Positions 7,413 to 14,566 of a stretch of DNA of 64,000 nucleotides are shown here, one piece after another. The stretch's first letter is position 1. Each line of letters opens with the position of its first letter. Source of the DNA: Methanocella_A sp049676595 (GTDB taxonomy: Archaea; Halobacteriota; Methanocellia; Methanocellales; Methanocellaceae). The stretch covers positions 2,356,001 through 2,420,000 of the forward strand of contig NZ_CP187259.1 in NCBI RefSeq assembly GCF_049676595.1. Direction: 5' to 3'. Made by a program: the position numbers and the translations under genes. The notes below the pieces were generated by a model. It ran no database searches. It had not been told where the DNA came from and worked only from the letters and a program-made list of their open reading frames with translations.

Positions 7413-8723
7413 TTATATCTTTCTTCTGTCGATGACCTTCTGGGATTTGCCCTGCGATCTCGGCAGCGTGCCCGTTTCTACAAGTTCGACTTTTGTGGAG
7501 ATGTTGAGCACTTTCTGCAGCTCGTACCCGACCTTCTGCTCCAGCTTCATGAGGTCTGCCAGCTTGTCGCTGAAAGCGGTCCTGGTGACTTCTACCCTGA
7601 CCGTGAGCTCGTCCAGCTCGCCTTTCCTGTCTGCGATGATCTGGAAGTGCTCGCCTACCTCGGGGATAGTCATGAGCACAGACTCTATCTGGCTGGGGAA
7701 GACGTTGATGCCCCGGATGATCAGCATGTCGTCAGTGCGGCCCATAATGCGCATGATCCTCGGATGGGTGCGGCCACACTCGCATACCTCGTTGTTGAGT
7801 ATAGTCGTATCTCCGACCCGGTAGCGGATGAGCGGCAGCGCTTCTTTGGAGAGCGTGGTCACGACTAACTCGCCTTTCTTGCCCTCGGGCACCGGGTCAC
7901 CGTTCTTGTCGATGACTTCGAGCAGGAAGTGATCTGCCCAGACGTGGATGCCGTCCTGGCATTTGCACTCGGTGAACAGCGGGCCGGAAAGCTCGGAGGT
8001 ACCGTAGATGTCGTAGGCTTTGATGCCCAGAGCCTTCTCGATCCTGCCCCGGGTTTCCAGCGACCAGGGCTCAGCGCCGAGGAAGGCCATCCTGAGGTCG
8101 GTGTCCTTCTTGATGCTGATGCCCATCGACTTCGCGGTCTCGTTCATGTGCAGCAGGTAAGAGGGAGTGCAGGCAATCGCTGTGGCGTGCAGGTCCTGCA
8201 TCAGCTCGATCTGGCGCTGGGTGTTGCCCACGCCCATCGGGATGACGCTGGCGCCGACTTCCTCTGCGCCGTAGTGAGCGCCCAGGCCGCCCGTGAACAG
8301 GCCGTAGCCGTAACTGACGATTAAGACATCGCCGTGGCCCAGGCCGCACGAGGTGAAAGCCCTGGCCAGGGATGTGCTCCAGCATTCGATGTCGCCACGG
8401 GTGTAGCCGACGACGGTCGGTTTGCCGGTGGTGCCGGACGAGGCGTGGTACCTGACGACCTGGCTCAGCGGGGCCGAGAACATCTTCGTCGGGTAGTTGT
8501 CACGCAGGTCTTTTTTGTAGGTGAAGGGTAACTTGACGATGTCGTCGAGGCTCTTGATCATCTCAGGCTTCACGCCTGCCTCGTCGAACCTCTGCCGGTA
8601 AAAAGCGGAGTTCCTGTATACGTTGTCTACCAGCGATTTTAATTTCCTGAGCTGTAGTTCCCGCAGCTCTTCAAGCGGAGCCCTCTCGATACGGGAGTCC
8701 CAGAAATCCAGCGTTGACGCCAT
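7413..8723 (-). CDS. paaK: PaaK-family aryl-CoA ligase, operon with ACT protein
   Basis: Phenylacetate-CoA ligase family enzyme, 436 residues, the usual family length; coenzyme F390 synthetase is the alternative annotation. Motifs: phosphate loop ASSGTTGKPT, KAYDIYGTSELSGP, LIRYRVGD and C-terminal GRTDDMLIIRGINVFPSQIE. In methanogens such ligases are proposed to work with indolepyruvate ferredoxin oxidoreductase, turning aryl acids into precursors of aromatic amino acids; no oxidoreductase genes lie here, so this is only context. The start ATG 8723 follows GAGAGGT. TATA-like GTTTATAAATATC at about 8755-8767 suggests a promoter separate from the upstream paralogue. Confidence 0.85.
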   Translation of the reverse strand: MASTLDFWDSRIERAPLEELRELQLRKLKSLVDNVYRNSAFYRQRFDEAGVKPEMIKSLDDIVKLPFTYKKDLRDNYPTKMFSAPLSQVVRYHASSGTTGKPTVVGYTRGDIECWSTSLARAFTSCGLGHGDVLIVSYGYGLFTGGLGAHYGAEEVGASVIPMGVGNTQRQIELMQDLHATAIACTPSYLLHMNETAKSMGISIKKDTDLRMAFLGAEPWSLETRGRIEKALGIKAYDIYGTSELSGPLFTECKCQDGIHVWADHFLLEVIDKNGDPVPEGKKGELVVTTLSKEALPLIRYRVGDTTILNNEVCECGRTHPRIMRIMGRTDDMLIIRGINVFPSQIESVLMTIPEVGEHFQIIADRKGELDELTVRVEVTRTAFSDKLADLMKLEQKVGYELQKVLNISTKVELVETGTLPRSQGKSQKVIDRRKI

Positions 8724-8805
8724 TTATGAACCTCTCTTTAATAGAATGATTGCCTGATATTTATAAACGTGTTACGTGGTTGTCCGTATCTCGGTTGAGC
8801 AGGCA

Positions 8806-10107
8806 TTATATGCTGGTTCTAAGGTCTACCACTTTCTTGCTCTTGCCTTCGACCCTCGGCAGCGTACCGCGATCTACTAAGACAACCTTCGTCCGCAGGT
8901 TGAGCGTCTCCTTCAGCTTCCTGGCTACGGAGCCGGTGACTTTTTGCAGATCGCCCAGCTCTCCAGAGAAGGCTTTGTCGCTCATCTCGACTTTCACGGT
9001 CATTTCGTCCATGTGGTTGACTCTCTCCAGGACTACCTGGAAGTATTCGCCTACCTCTGGCATGTCCATGAGGATGTGCTCGATCTGGCTGGGGAACACG
9101 TTCAGGCCCCGGATGATCAGCATATCGTCGACTCTGCCGAAGAACTTGGAAATTTTCACAGCAGTCCTGCCGCAGGTGCACTCGTCTTCCATGATCGTGG
9201 TGATGTCGCCGGTCCTGTACCGGATCAGGGGCAGTGCCTCTTTGCACAGAGTCGTCAAGACCAGTTCGCCCTTCTCGCCAGGGGCACACTGTTCGCCGTT
9301 CTTGTCCAGGACTTCCACGATGAAGGCATCTTCCCAGATGTGCAGGCCATTTTGTTCCTTGCATTCGAAGGCGACGCCCGGACCCATCATCTCGGAGAGG
9401 CCGTAGGAGTCGTAAGCCTTAATGCCGAAGGCCTTTTCCAGCTCCCTGCGGGTGTTGGCCGACCAGGGCTCTGCACCGAACAGCCCGATCCTCAGAGGCA
9501 GGGTGCCTGGCTCGATACCCATCTGCTTGCAGGTCTCCGCTATGTACAGGGCATACGAAGGGGTGCAGTGCATGGCTTTGACCCCGAAGTCCCGGATCAT
9601 CTCGATCTGCTTGTGCGTGCTTCCGGTGCCGCTTGGTACCACCGAGCAGCCCAGCCTCTCCGCGCCGGCGTGGATGCCCAGGCCTCCGGTGAACAGGCCG
9701 TAGTTTGCGGCGTTCTGGAAAGTGTCCCCGGGGCGGACGCCGACCATGTAGAAGCACCGGGCCATCAGGTCGGCCCATACCTCGAGGTCTTTCTTAGTGT
9801 ACCCGACCACGGTGGACTTGCCGCTGGTGCCCGAAGAAGCGTGAATACGGTTGATCTGACTCATCGGCACCGCGAACAGGCCGAAAGGATAGTTTTCACG
9901 AAGATCTTTTTTATAGGTGAAAGGTAGCCTGGCCAGATCGTCGAGGCTCTTGATCATCTCCGGCTTCACGCCGGCGTCGGCAAAGCGCTGCCTATAAGTT
10001 GGAACGTTGTTGTAGACTGCCTTTGCGGTCTTTTTAAGCCGCTTCAGCTGTAACTCTTGTAAATCCTTGCGTGGCATTGTTTCGATTTTCGGCTGCCAGT
10101 ATTCCAT
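8806..10107 (-). CDS. paaK: PaaK-family aryl-CoA ligase, second adjacent paralogue
   Basis: Third PaaK-family ligase in the window (433 residues). Motifs: ASSGTSGKST phosphate loop (the third Thr of the paralogues is Ser), IKAYDSYGLSEMMGPG, LIRYRTGD and GRVDDMLIIRGLNVFPSQIE. The N-terminus MEYWQPKIETMPRKDLQELQ is typical for the family. It lies 82 bases upstream of the second ligase in the same direction. The TATA region upstream holds a perfect 8-bp inverted repeat (10160-10179), suggesting regulated expression. The paralogues differ enough that this is old duplication, not recent; different acid substrates are likely but unproven. Confidence 0.85.
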   Translation of the reverse strand: MEYWQPKIETMPRKDLQELQLKRLKKTAKAVYNNVPTYRQRFADAGVKPEMIKSLDDLARLPFTYKKDLRENYPFGLFAVPMSQINRIHASSGTSGKSTVVGYTKKDLEVWADLMARCFYMVGVRPGDTFQNAANYGLFTGGLGIHAGAERLGCSVVPSGTGSTHKQIEMIRDFGVKAMHCTPSYALYIAETCKQMGIEPGTLPLRIGLFGAEPWSANTRRELEKAFGIKAYDSYGLSEMMGPGVAFECKEQNGLHIWEDAFIVEVLDKNGEQCAPGEKGELVLTTLCKEALPLIRYRTGDITTIMEDECTCGRTAVKISKFFGRVDDMLIIRGLNVFPSQIEHILMDMPEVGEYFQVVLERVNHMDEMTVKVEMSDKAFSGELGDLQKVTGSVARKLKETLNLRTKVVLVDRGTLPRVEGKSKKVVDLRTSI

Positions 10108-10136
10108 AAACTAACCCCAGTATCACTAACTGTGTC

Positions 10137-10180
10137 GTATGCTATCCTATAACACATCGTAGCATATAAAGATATGCTAT
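10137..10180 (-). promoter_or_regulatory. Promoter with palindrome centred on the TATA box
   Basis: TAGCATATAAAGATATGCTA (10160-10179) is a perfect 8-bp inverted repeat with a 4-base spacer, and it contains the minus-strand TATA-like CTTTATATGC. A related half site, GTATGCTATCC, lies at about 10138-10148. Overlap of a palindrome and TATA box is a common arrangement for an archaeal repressor operator; the regulator is unknown. Confidence 0.45.
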
Positions 10181-10210
10181 TGAAGCGAGCGGTAAAAGAA
10201 GAAGCGCAGC

Positions 10211-12040
10211 TTAAGAGTTTCCGCCTGCATCCCCGGGGGTCTTCTGCATGCCGGAAACCGGTTCGCTGATTAAGCTCTGTGCCGTCTGTTCCGGCTTCGG
10301 CGGCAGATTAATGAGATTGATGATGCCGTGGCCGTGGGTCAGCTCGAAGAGCTCGATGTAGTCCAGCGGGGTCAGGCTAAGGTCTTTCCCGTCTGCGATC
10401 GACTGGATTTCGAACAGGGCGCTGTTAAGATTTTCGACCTTCGCGTCCTCTTTGTAGATGAGCACCATTTCCTTGTAGGGCGCATATGCGATGACACGGT
10501 CGCCCAGCCGGGCTTTCAGCTCGTCCAGCAGCGCTTTGATGAAGGCCGGGTGGGTCATGATGTCGCAGGCGTGCTTGCTCAGCACTCCCACGATGATGTC
10601 GTCCCCAAACTTGCCTGCGTGGGCCTCTATGTTCAGCCTCAGAACATCGAGCTCCTCTTCGAACAGGTCGTCCAGGGCGTCACGCTCGACCAGCCAGGAG
10701 GCCAGATCAGTGCGCATGACAGGGTTCGTGTGCTCTGTGCAGGAAATGTAGTATAGGATAGCCGCGTTCTCACGCTCGTCGAACACGTAGTTGAACGAGT
10801 TAGGCGTGGTCTTGAACCACGAGGCCGGCTCGATCGACTTGTAGACGAAGCAGTCCCGGCCGCACTTGCAGACCGGGTGGAAGCGCTCGTTCTTGCAGAG
10901 CGCCTCGCGCAGCCGTGAGATGATGATTTTTGTGCCGCCCTTGGGCAGCGGGGCGTAAATGTTGATCCGCTCGGAAAGGCCGTTGTACGGATTGGTGATC
11001 TCCAGGAAGTCCCCGTCTACGTGGTACTGGTAGGTAGGCATGTCCTTCCGGATATCTTTGAGGACACTCTCTGCCTGGTGGATCCGGGTCAGCGCCGCCT
11101 CGATCTTCGCATCGATGACGTCGTGGAAACTCTTGCCGGTATAAACCGCTTCCCTGGCGAGGTCTTTGACCGAGAGCACGGCCTTGAAAGGCTTGCTGGC
11201 AATAGTGACTGTATCACCCTGGACCGTGAATTCGACAGCATCCCGGGTAAGCATCTTCTTGATCAGCGCCAGCACCCTGGCTAAATCAATGATAGCGGCC
11301 GCATCGATGTGGCCGGCGTTGATCTCGCCTGCGTAGTCCGGCATCCAATCCTGGAACGTATCCTCCAGCTTCAGCCCCTCTTCTCTGGCCATATCAGTAA
11401 AGCGGATTACCTGGCCTGATTCCCCTGGCCAGACAGGTCCCGCAATCTCCCGCATGTTCACCCGGGCGCGGGGGCTGTCGACCGGTATGGCGATGATCGT
11501 GTAGCCCTTTTCCACGTTGTAGAGCTTAATGCTCCGGGTCTGGAGCGCCGAGCTGAGCATGTGCTTCCAGCACTCCTTGATGCTCAGGACCCGCCCGAAG
11601 GTGTCGTACATGTACTTGAAGTCCGGGGTCTGCCTGATCAGTTCCCGGTCGCCCGAAATATCCATCCGGTAGAAAGACACGAACTCGCTTCCGGCCGTCA
11701 CTTCCGCCTGGAAATCCAGCTGTGTCTCCGGGAAGAAATGGCTATACTGGGCGATGATAAGATTATTGGAAGTCAGCCTGGTACCGCATACGCAGGCGTG
11801 AGTCTCGAACCGGTAGCTGGAGACAGCCTGCATGAAAGAGTCCATCGTCAGGTTGTGAAGTAGCAGAGGCTTGACAAGAGTATTATTGTGGCCGCACCGA
11901 GGACAATAAAATGTCAGGACGACGCCATCGTAGTGCTTTTTCTCGTTGATAGCGTAGAGCCTTGTCTCGATGAGCTTGCCCACGTACTTCGGGTTCAGCT
12001 CAACCTTTTCACTGCCCTTGTCCCCACCCAGGAATGACAT
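10211..12040 (-). CDS. Large zinc-ribbon protein of unknown function
   Basis: Soluble protein of 609 residues that I do not recognise. It has three Cys pairs of zinc-ribbon type: CPRCGHN near residue 46, CVCGTRL near 84, and CKCGRDC near 395. There is no signal peptide or membrane segment. The last 25 residues are disordered (Pro/Gln/Gly-rich). A middle stretch (about 255-345) looks helical. It starts at ATG 12040 with AT-rich DNA upstream and no strong Shine-Dalgarno, consistent with a leaderless mRNA. It stands alone between the PaaK operon and a winged-helix gene. Nucleic-acid or metal binding is only a guess from the ribbons. Confidence 0.65.
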   Translation of the reverse strand: MSFLGGDKGSEKVELNPKYVGKLIETRLYAINEKKHYDGVVLTFYCPRCGHNNTLVKPLLLHNLTMDSFMQAVSSYRFETHACVCGTRLTSNNLIIAQYSHFFPETQLDFQAEVTAGSEFVSFYRMDISGDRELIRQTPDFKYMYDTFGRVLSIKECWKHMLSSALQTRSIKLYNVEKGYTIIAIPVDSPRARVNMREIAGPVWPGESGQVIRFTDMAREEGLKLEDTFQDWMPDYAGEINAGHIDAAAIIDLARVLALIKKMLTRDAVEFTVQGDTVTIASKPFKAVLSVKDLAREAVYTGKSFHDVIDAKIEAALTRIHQAESVLKDIRKDMPTYQYHVDGDFLEITNPYNGLSERINIYAPLPKGGTKIIISRLREALCKNERFHPVCKCGRDCFVYKSIEPASWFKTTPNSFNYVFDERENAAILYYISCTEHTNPVMRTDLASWLVERDALDDLFEEELDVLRLNIEAHAGKFGDDIIVGVLSKHACDIMTHPAFIKALLDELKARLGDRVIAYAPYKEMVLIYKEDAKVENLNSALFEIQSIADGKDLSLTPLDYIELFELTHGHGIINLINLPPKPEQTAQSLISEPVSGMQKTPGDAGGNS

Positions 12041-12163
12041 ATAGATGGTTATTGCGTAATCATAGATTATAGATTTATCGCTTTCAGAGCCCCCAAATGA
12101 CTTTATTTCAAGAAAGGCGGCCTGAAAGGCCGGAATGATTTATGCGCCTTTGCCCTGTGGCCA

Positions 12164-12514
12164 TCAGGCCCCATAGTAGCAACCCCACAGGTTGTTCATC
12201 GCGTCCACGTACTTGTTCCACTGCTTCAGCATCGTGAACATCAGATTTTTCCCTGCGGGAGTAATGTGGTAACGGCCGTCTTTTTGCTCCAGGTAGCCCT
12301 GGCGTGTGAGATCATCCATCTCCCGGGCCAGCTTTTTCTCGTCGGTGATCATAATCCCGGCAGTGAACGTGGCGATGTTGTCGCAGGCTTCGGCTGCAGT
12401 GGCCGCTCCGCCTCGCCGGACGACGGCGAGCGCAGCAAGAGTCAGACCGGTTTCGCAGTAGCATTTGAAGATATGCTCTATCTGTTCCGGAGTTTCATCG
12501 TGGCCATGGCTCAT
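12164..12514 (-). CDS. Small winged-helix-like protein
   Basis: Protein of 116 residues. The C-terminal half (EMDDLTRQGYLEQKDGRYHITPAGKNLMFTML) reads as the wing and last helix of a winged helix-turn-helix domain, as in PadR/MarR-like or archaeal orphan regulators. The N-terminal half is Cys- and Ala-rich and unrecognised. It starts at ATG 12514 with TTTCTATAAAC about 20-30 bases upstream, so a leaderless transcript is likely. Target unknown; it could be a transcription factor for itself or the neighbouring zinc-ribbon gene. Confidence 0.6.
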   Translation of the reverse strand: MSHGHDETPEQIEHIFKCYCETGLTLAALAVVRRGGAATAAEACDNIATFTAGIMITDEKKLAREMDDLTRQGYLEQKDGRYHITPAGKNLMFTMLKQWNKYVDAMNNLWGCYYGA

Positions 12515-12597
12515 AGAGCAATGTACGACGGGTTTATAGAAAGTCGTTTACAGACGATGAGGCGAAAAAACGGTATATAAGGGCTTAAGAATTGTTG

Positions 12598-12629
12598 TAA
12601 AAAAGGGGAAGTGCGCACCGGCGCACTTC
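12598..12629 (-). terminator. Terminator of ftsZ2
   Basis: On the minus strand GAAGTGCGCCGGTGCGCACTTC forms a 9-bp stem, followed by CCCCTTTTTTAC, right after the ftsZ2 stop codon. Confidence 0.65.
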
Positions 12630-12642
12630 TTTATCGTCGAAT

Positions 12643-13806
12643 TTATTCGACAATATCGATGATGGTATCGAGAGGCTTGCCGGCCTTGCGGCCGCCGGTG
12701 GTGCCCGGAGACCTTCTGTAGCGGTTGGTGTCGTCCGACATCTCGGATGCGCCAGCCCTCTGGCCGCTCTTGCCCATGACCTGCGGCGACTGAATGCCGG
12801 TCATGATGGCGAGCACTCTGACCTTGCCTTCGTAGTCCTTCTGGATTCTGGCGCCCCAGATTACATTGGCGTGGGAATCCATCTCGTAAGTGAGCGACTC
12901 TGCGATGTTCTCTGCCTCACGCAGGGTGAGGTCCGGGCCGCCGGTGATGTGCACCAGAGCGCCGGTTGCGCCGCGGTAATCTACGTCCAGCAGCGGGTGG
13001 TTGAGTGCTTCCCTTACTACGTTCTCGGACTTGTCCTGGCTCTTGGTCTCGCCCACGAGCATGACTGCGATGCCGCCGGCGTTCATGATGGCCTTAACAT
13101 CGGCGAAGTCGAGGTTGATGAGCGAAGGCCTCGTGATCGTTTCAGAGATACCTTTGACGGTCTGAGAGATCAGCTGGTCCATGACGGAGAAGGCCTGCTC
13201 CAGCGGGAGGTTCGGCACCATTTCGAGCAGCCTGTTGTTGTCCAGCACGATGACTGTGTCTGCTGCTGCCCTGAGGTCGGCGATACCCTCTTCTGCCTTG
13301 ACCATCCTGGCGCGCTCTACCTTGAACGGCGTGGAAACCATGCCTACGACGATTGCGCCCTGTTCTTTGGCGACCTGTGCGACGATGGGTGCCGTGCCGG
13401 TACCCGTTCCGCCTCCCATGCCTGCCGTGATGAATACGAGGTCAGTGTCCTTCAGGACTTCCTGTAGGGTGCTTCTTGCGAGTTCTGCGGCTCTCTTACC
13501 GATTTCGGGGAAACCGCCTGCGCCGAGACCCCTGGTGAGAGACTTGCCTACCAGGATTTTTTTGTCTGCCTTGATGACGTCGAGGTGCTGCTTGTCGGTG
13601 TTGACTGCGATCGTTTCTGCGCCGTCTACGCCGATGTTGTACAGCCTGTTGATGGTGTTGTTACCTGCGCCACCACAGCCGACGATCTTGATCTGCGGGA
13701 GACCGAAGTCTTCAAAGTCTGCACCTGCGGTGTTTTCTCCCTTTTCGTTCCTGTACTCGCGTTCCATTTCAGTGTATTTGAGTGCTTCCTGCACAATAGA
13801 TTGCAT
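12643..13806 (-). CDS. ftsZ2: Cell division protein FtsZ2
   Basis: Tubulin-like GTPase that polymerises at mid-cell, 387 residues. GTP-binding GCGGAGNN lies at 43-50, tubulin signature GGGTGTG at 131-137 and the T7 loop NLDFAD at 230-235. The N-terminal MQSIVQEALKYTEME and the phrase ITAGMGGGTGTGTAPIVAQ resemble the archaeal FtsZ2 group, whereas the second copy at 23.6-24.8 kb resembles FtsZ1. The tail after about 335 is flexible and ends IDIVE. The start ATG 13806 follows GGGGATGGGATATT. It is monocistronic, with its own terminator. Confidence 0.93.
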   Translation of the reverse strand: MQSIVQEALKYTEMEREYRNEKGENTAGADFEDFGLPQIKIVGCGGAGNNTINRLYNIGVDGAETIAVNTDKQHLDVIKADKKILVGKSLTRGLGAGGFPEIGKRAAELARSTLQEVLKDTDLVFITAGMGGGTGTGTAPIVAQVAKEQGAIVVGMVSTPFKVERARMVKAEEGIADLRAAADTVIVLDNNRLLEMVPNLPLEQAFSVMDQLISQTVKGISETITRPSLINLDFADVKAIMNAGGIAVMLVGETKSQDKSENVVREALNHPLLDVDYRGATGALVHITGGPDLTLREAENIAESLTYEMDSHANVIWGARIQKDYEGKVRVLAIMTGIQSPQVMGKSGQRAGASEMSDDTNRYRRSPGTTGGRKAGKPLDTIIDIVE

Positions 13807-14503
13807 AATATCCCATCCCCATTGATGTAGGTTTTATCCCTCGGGCTTCACGGCAAGCCGTTCGTGGTCTGAAAGCGCGCGACCCTCGCTCGCAGGCGCT
13901 CGTGAACCCGACGTTTTTGTATTATGCCTTATAGTCCCTGGCCGTCCCGGTTAGATATCGGACGATTTTAATGGGCTGCAGTCACAACCCCGACAGGAAA
14001 GGCAGGCGATAGCCAGAGCTATTCATCCGTCAAAGTTAGACAGAGCTCGAAAGCTACGCGTATGTCGATCAAATTGAGCTTAAGTCAACTGATCCAATCC
14101 AAATCCCAAGCTTAGTATACGCTTACGAATATTTAAGCTTAGTGTTCTTTTTATTATAATTGCAAAATGGGAAGTAGAAGTGCGTCCCCATCCGTGAACT
14201 TGCTGAATAACGGCAGACAGTGTCAAATATATCTAAATACCTGAAATTATCCCAATTTATCCCCTTACAAGGAAAGTATTTAAAAAATTCAGCCCCCTAT
14301 CGGAGCAATGACAATATCAGCCACAATCTGGGCCACTGTGCGTAAAACAATCTGCGCCAGTGTCCGGATGAGCATTTTCACTGCCTGAAGAGCGTATTCG
14401 GCGAATGCCCGAAAATACATTGTATAAATTCTGTAATACTCTTGTTGAAAAAGTGCAAATTTTTCAAAATTTAACTATAAAGTATTTATAGCAAAAATAA
14501 TAA
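13807..14503. other. Long intergenic region between divergent ftsZ2 and subtilisin genes
   Basis: About 700 bases without a convincing gene. The part next to ftsZ2 is its leader and includes imperfect inverted repeats around 13850-13910 (CACGGCAAGCCGTTCGTG; CGCGACCCTCGCTCGCAGGCG). At about 14323-14370 there is a near-direct repeat, CAATCTGGGCCACTGTGCG / CAATCTGCGCCAGTGTCCG. The last 100 bases are AT-rich with TATA candidates ACTATAAAG (about 14474) and AGTATTTATA (14481-14490) for the subtilisin gene. No tRNA or other RNA gene recognised. Confidence 0.5.
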
Positions 14504-14566
14504 TTGTTCGGTATCACGTTGCTAAAGGTGTACAGGCAACGCCTTGAACAATCTGGAGGGAAAAAC

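Noticed and set aside
8944..9927. Long plus-strand open frame
   Set aside because: Antisense to the PaaK-family gene 8806-10107, which has all family motifs.
13807..14503. tRNA or other structured RNA gene in the 700-base gap
   Set aside because: No cloverleaf, no T-loop GTTCRANNC pattern in the right spacing, no other RNA signature recognised. A covariance-model search could still find one.
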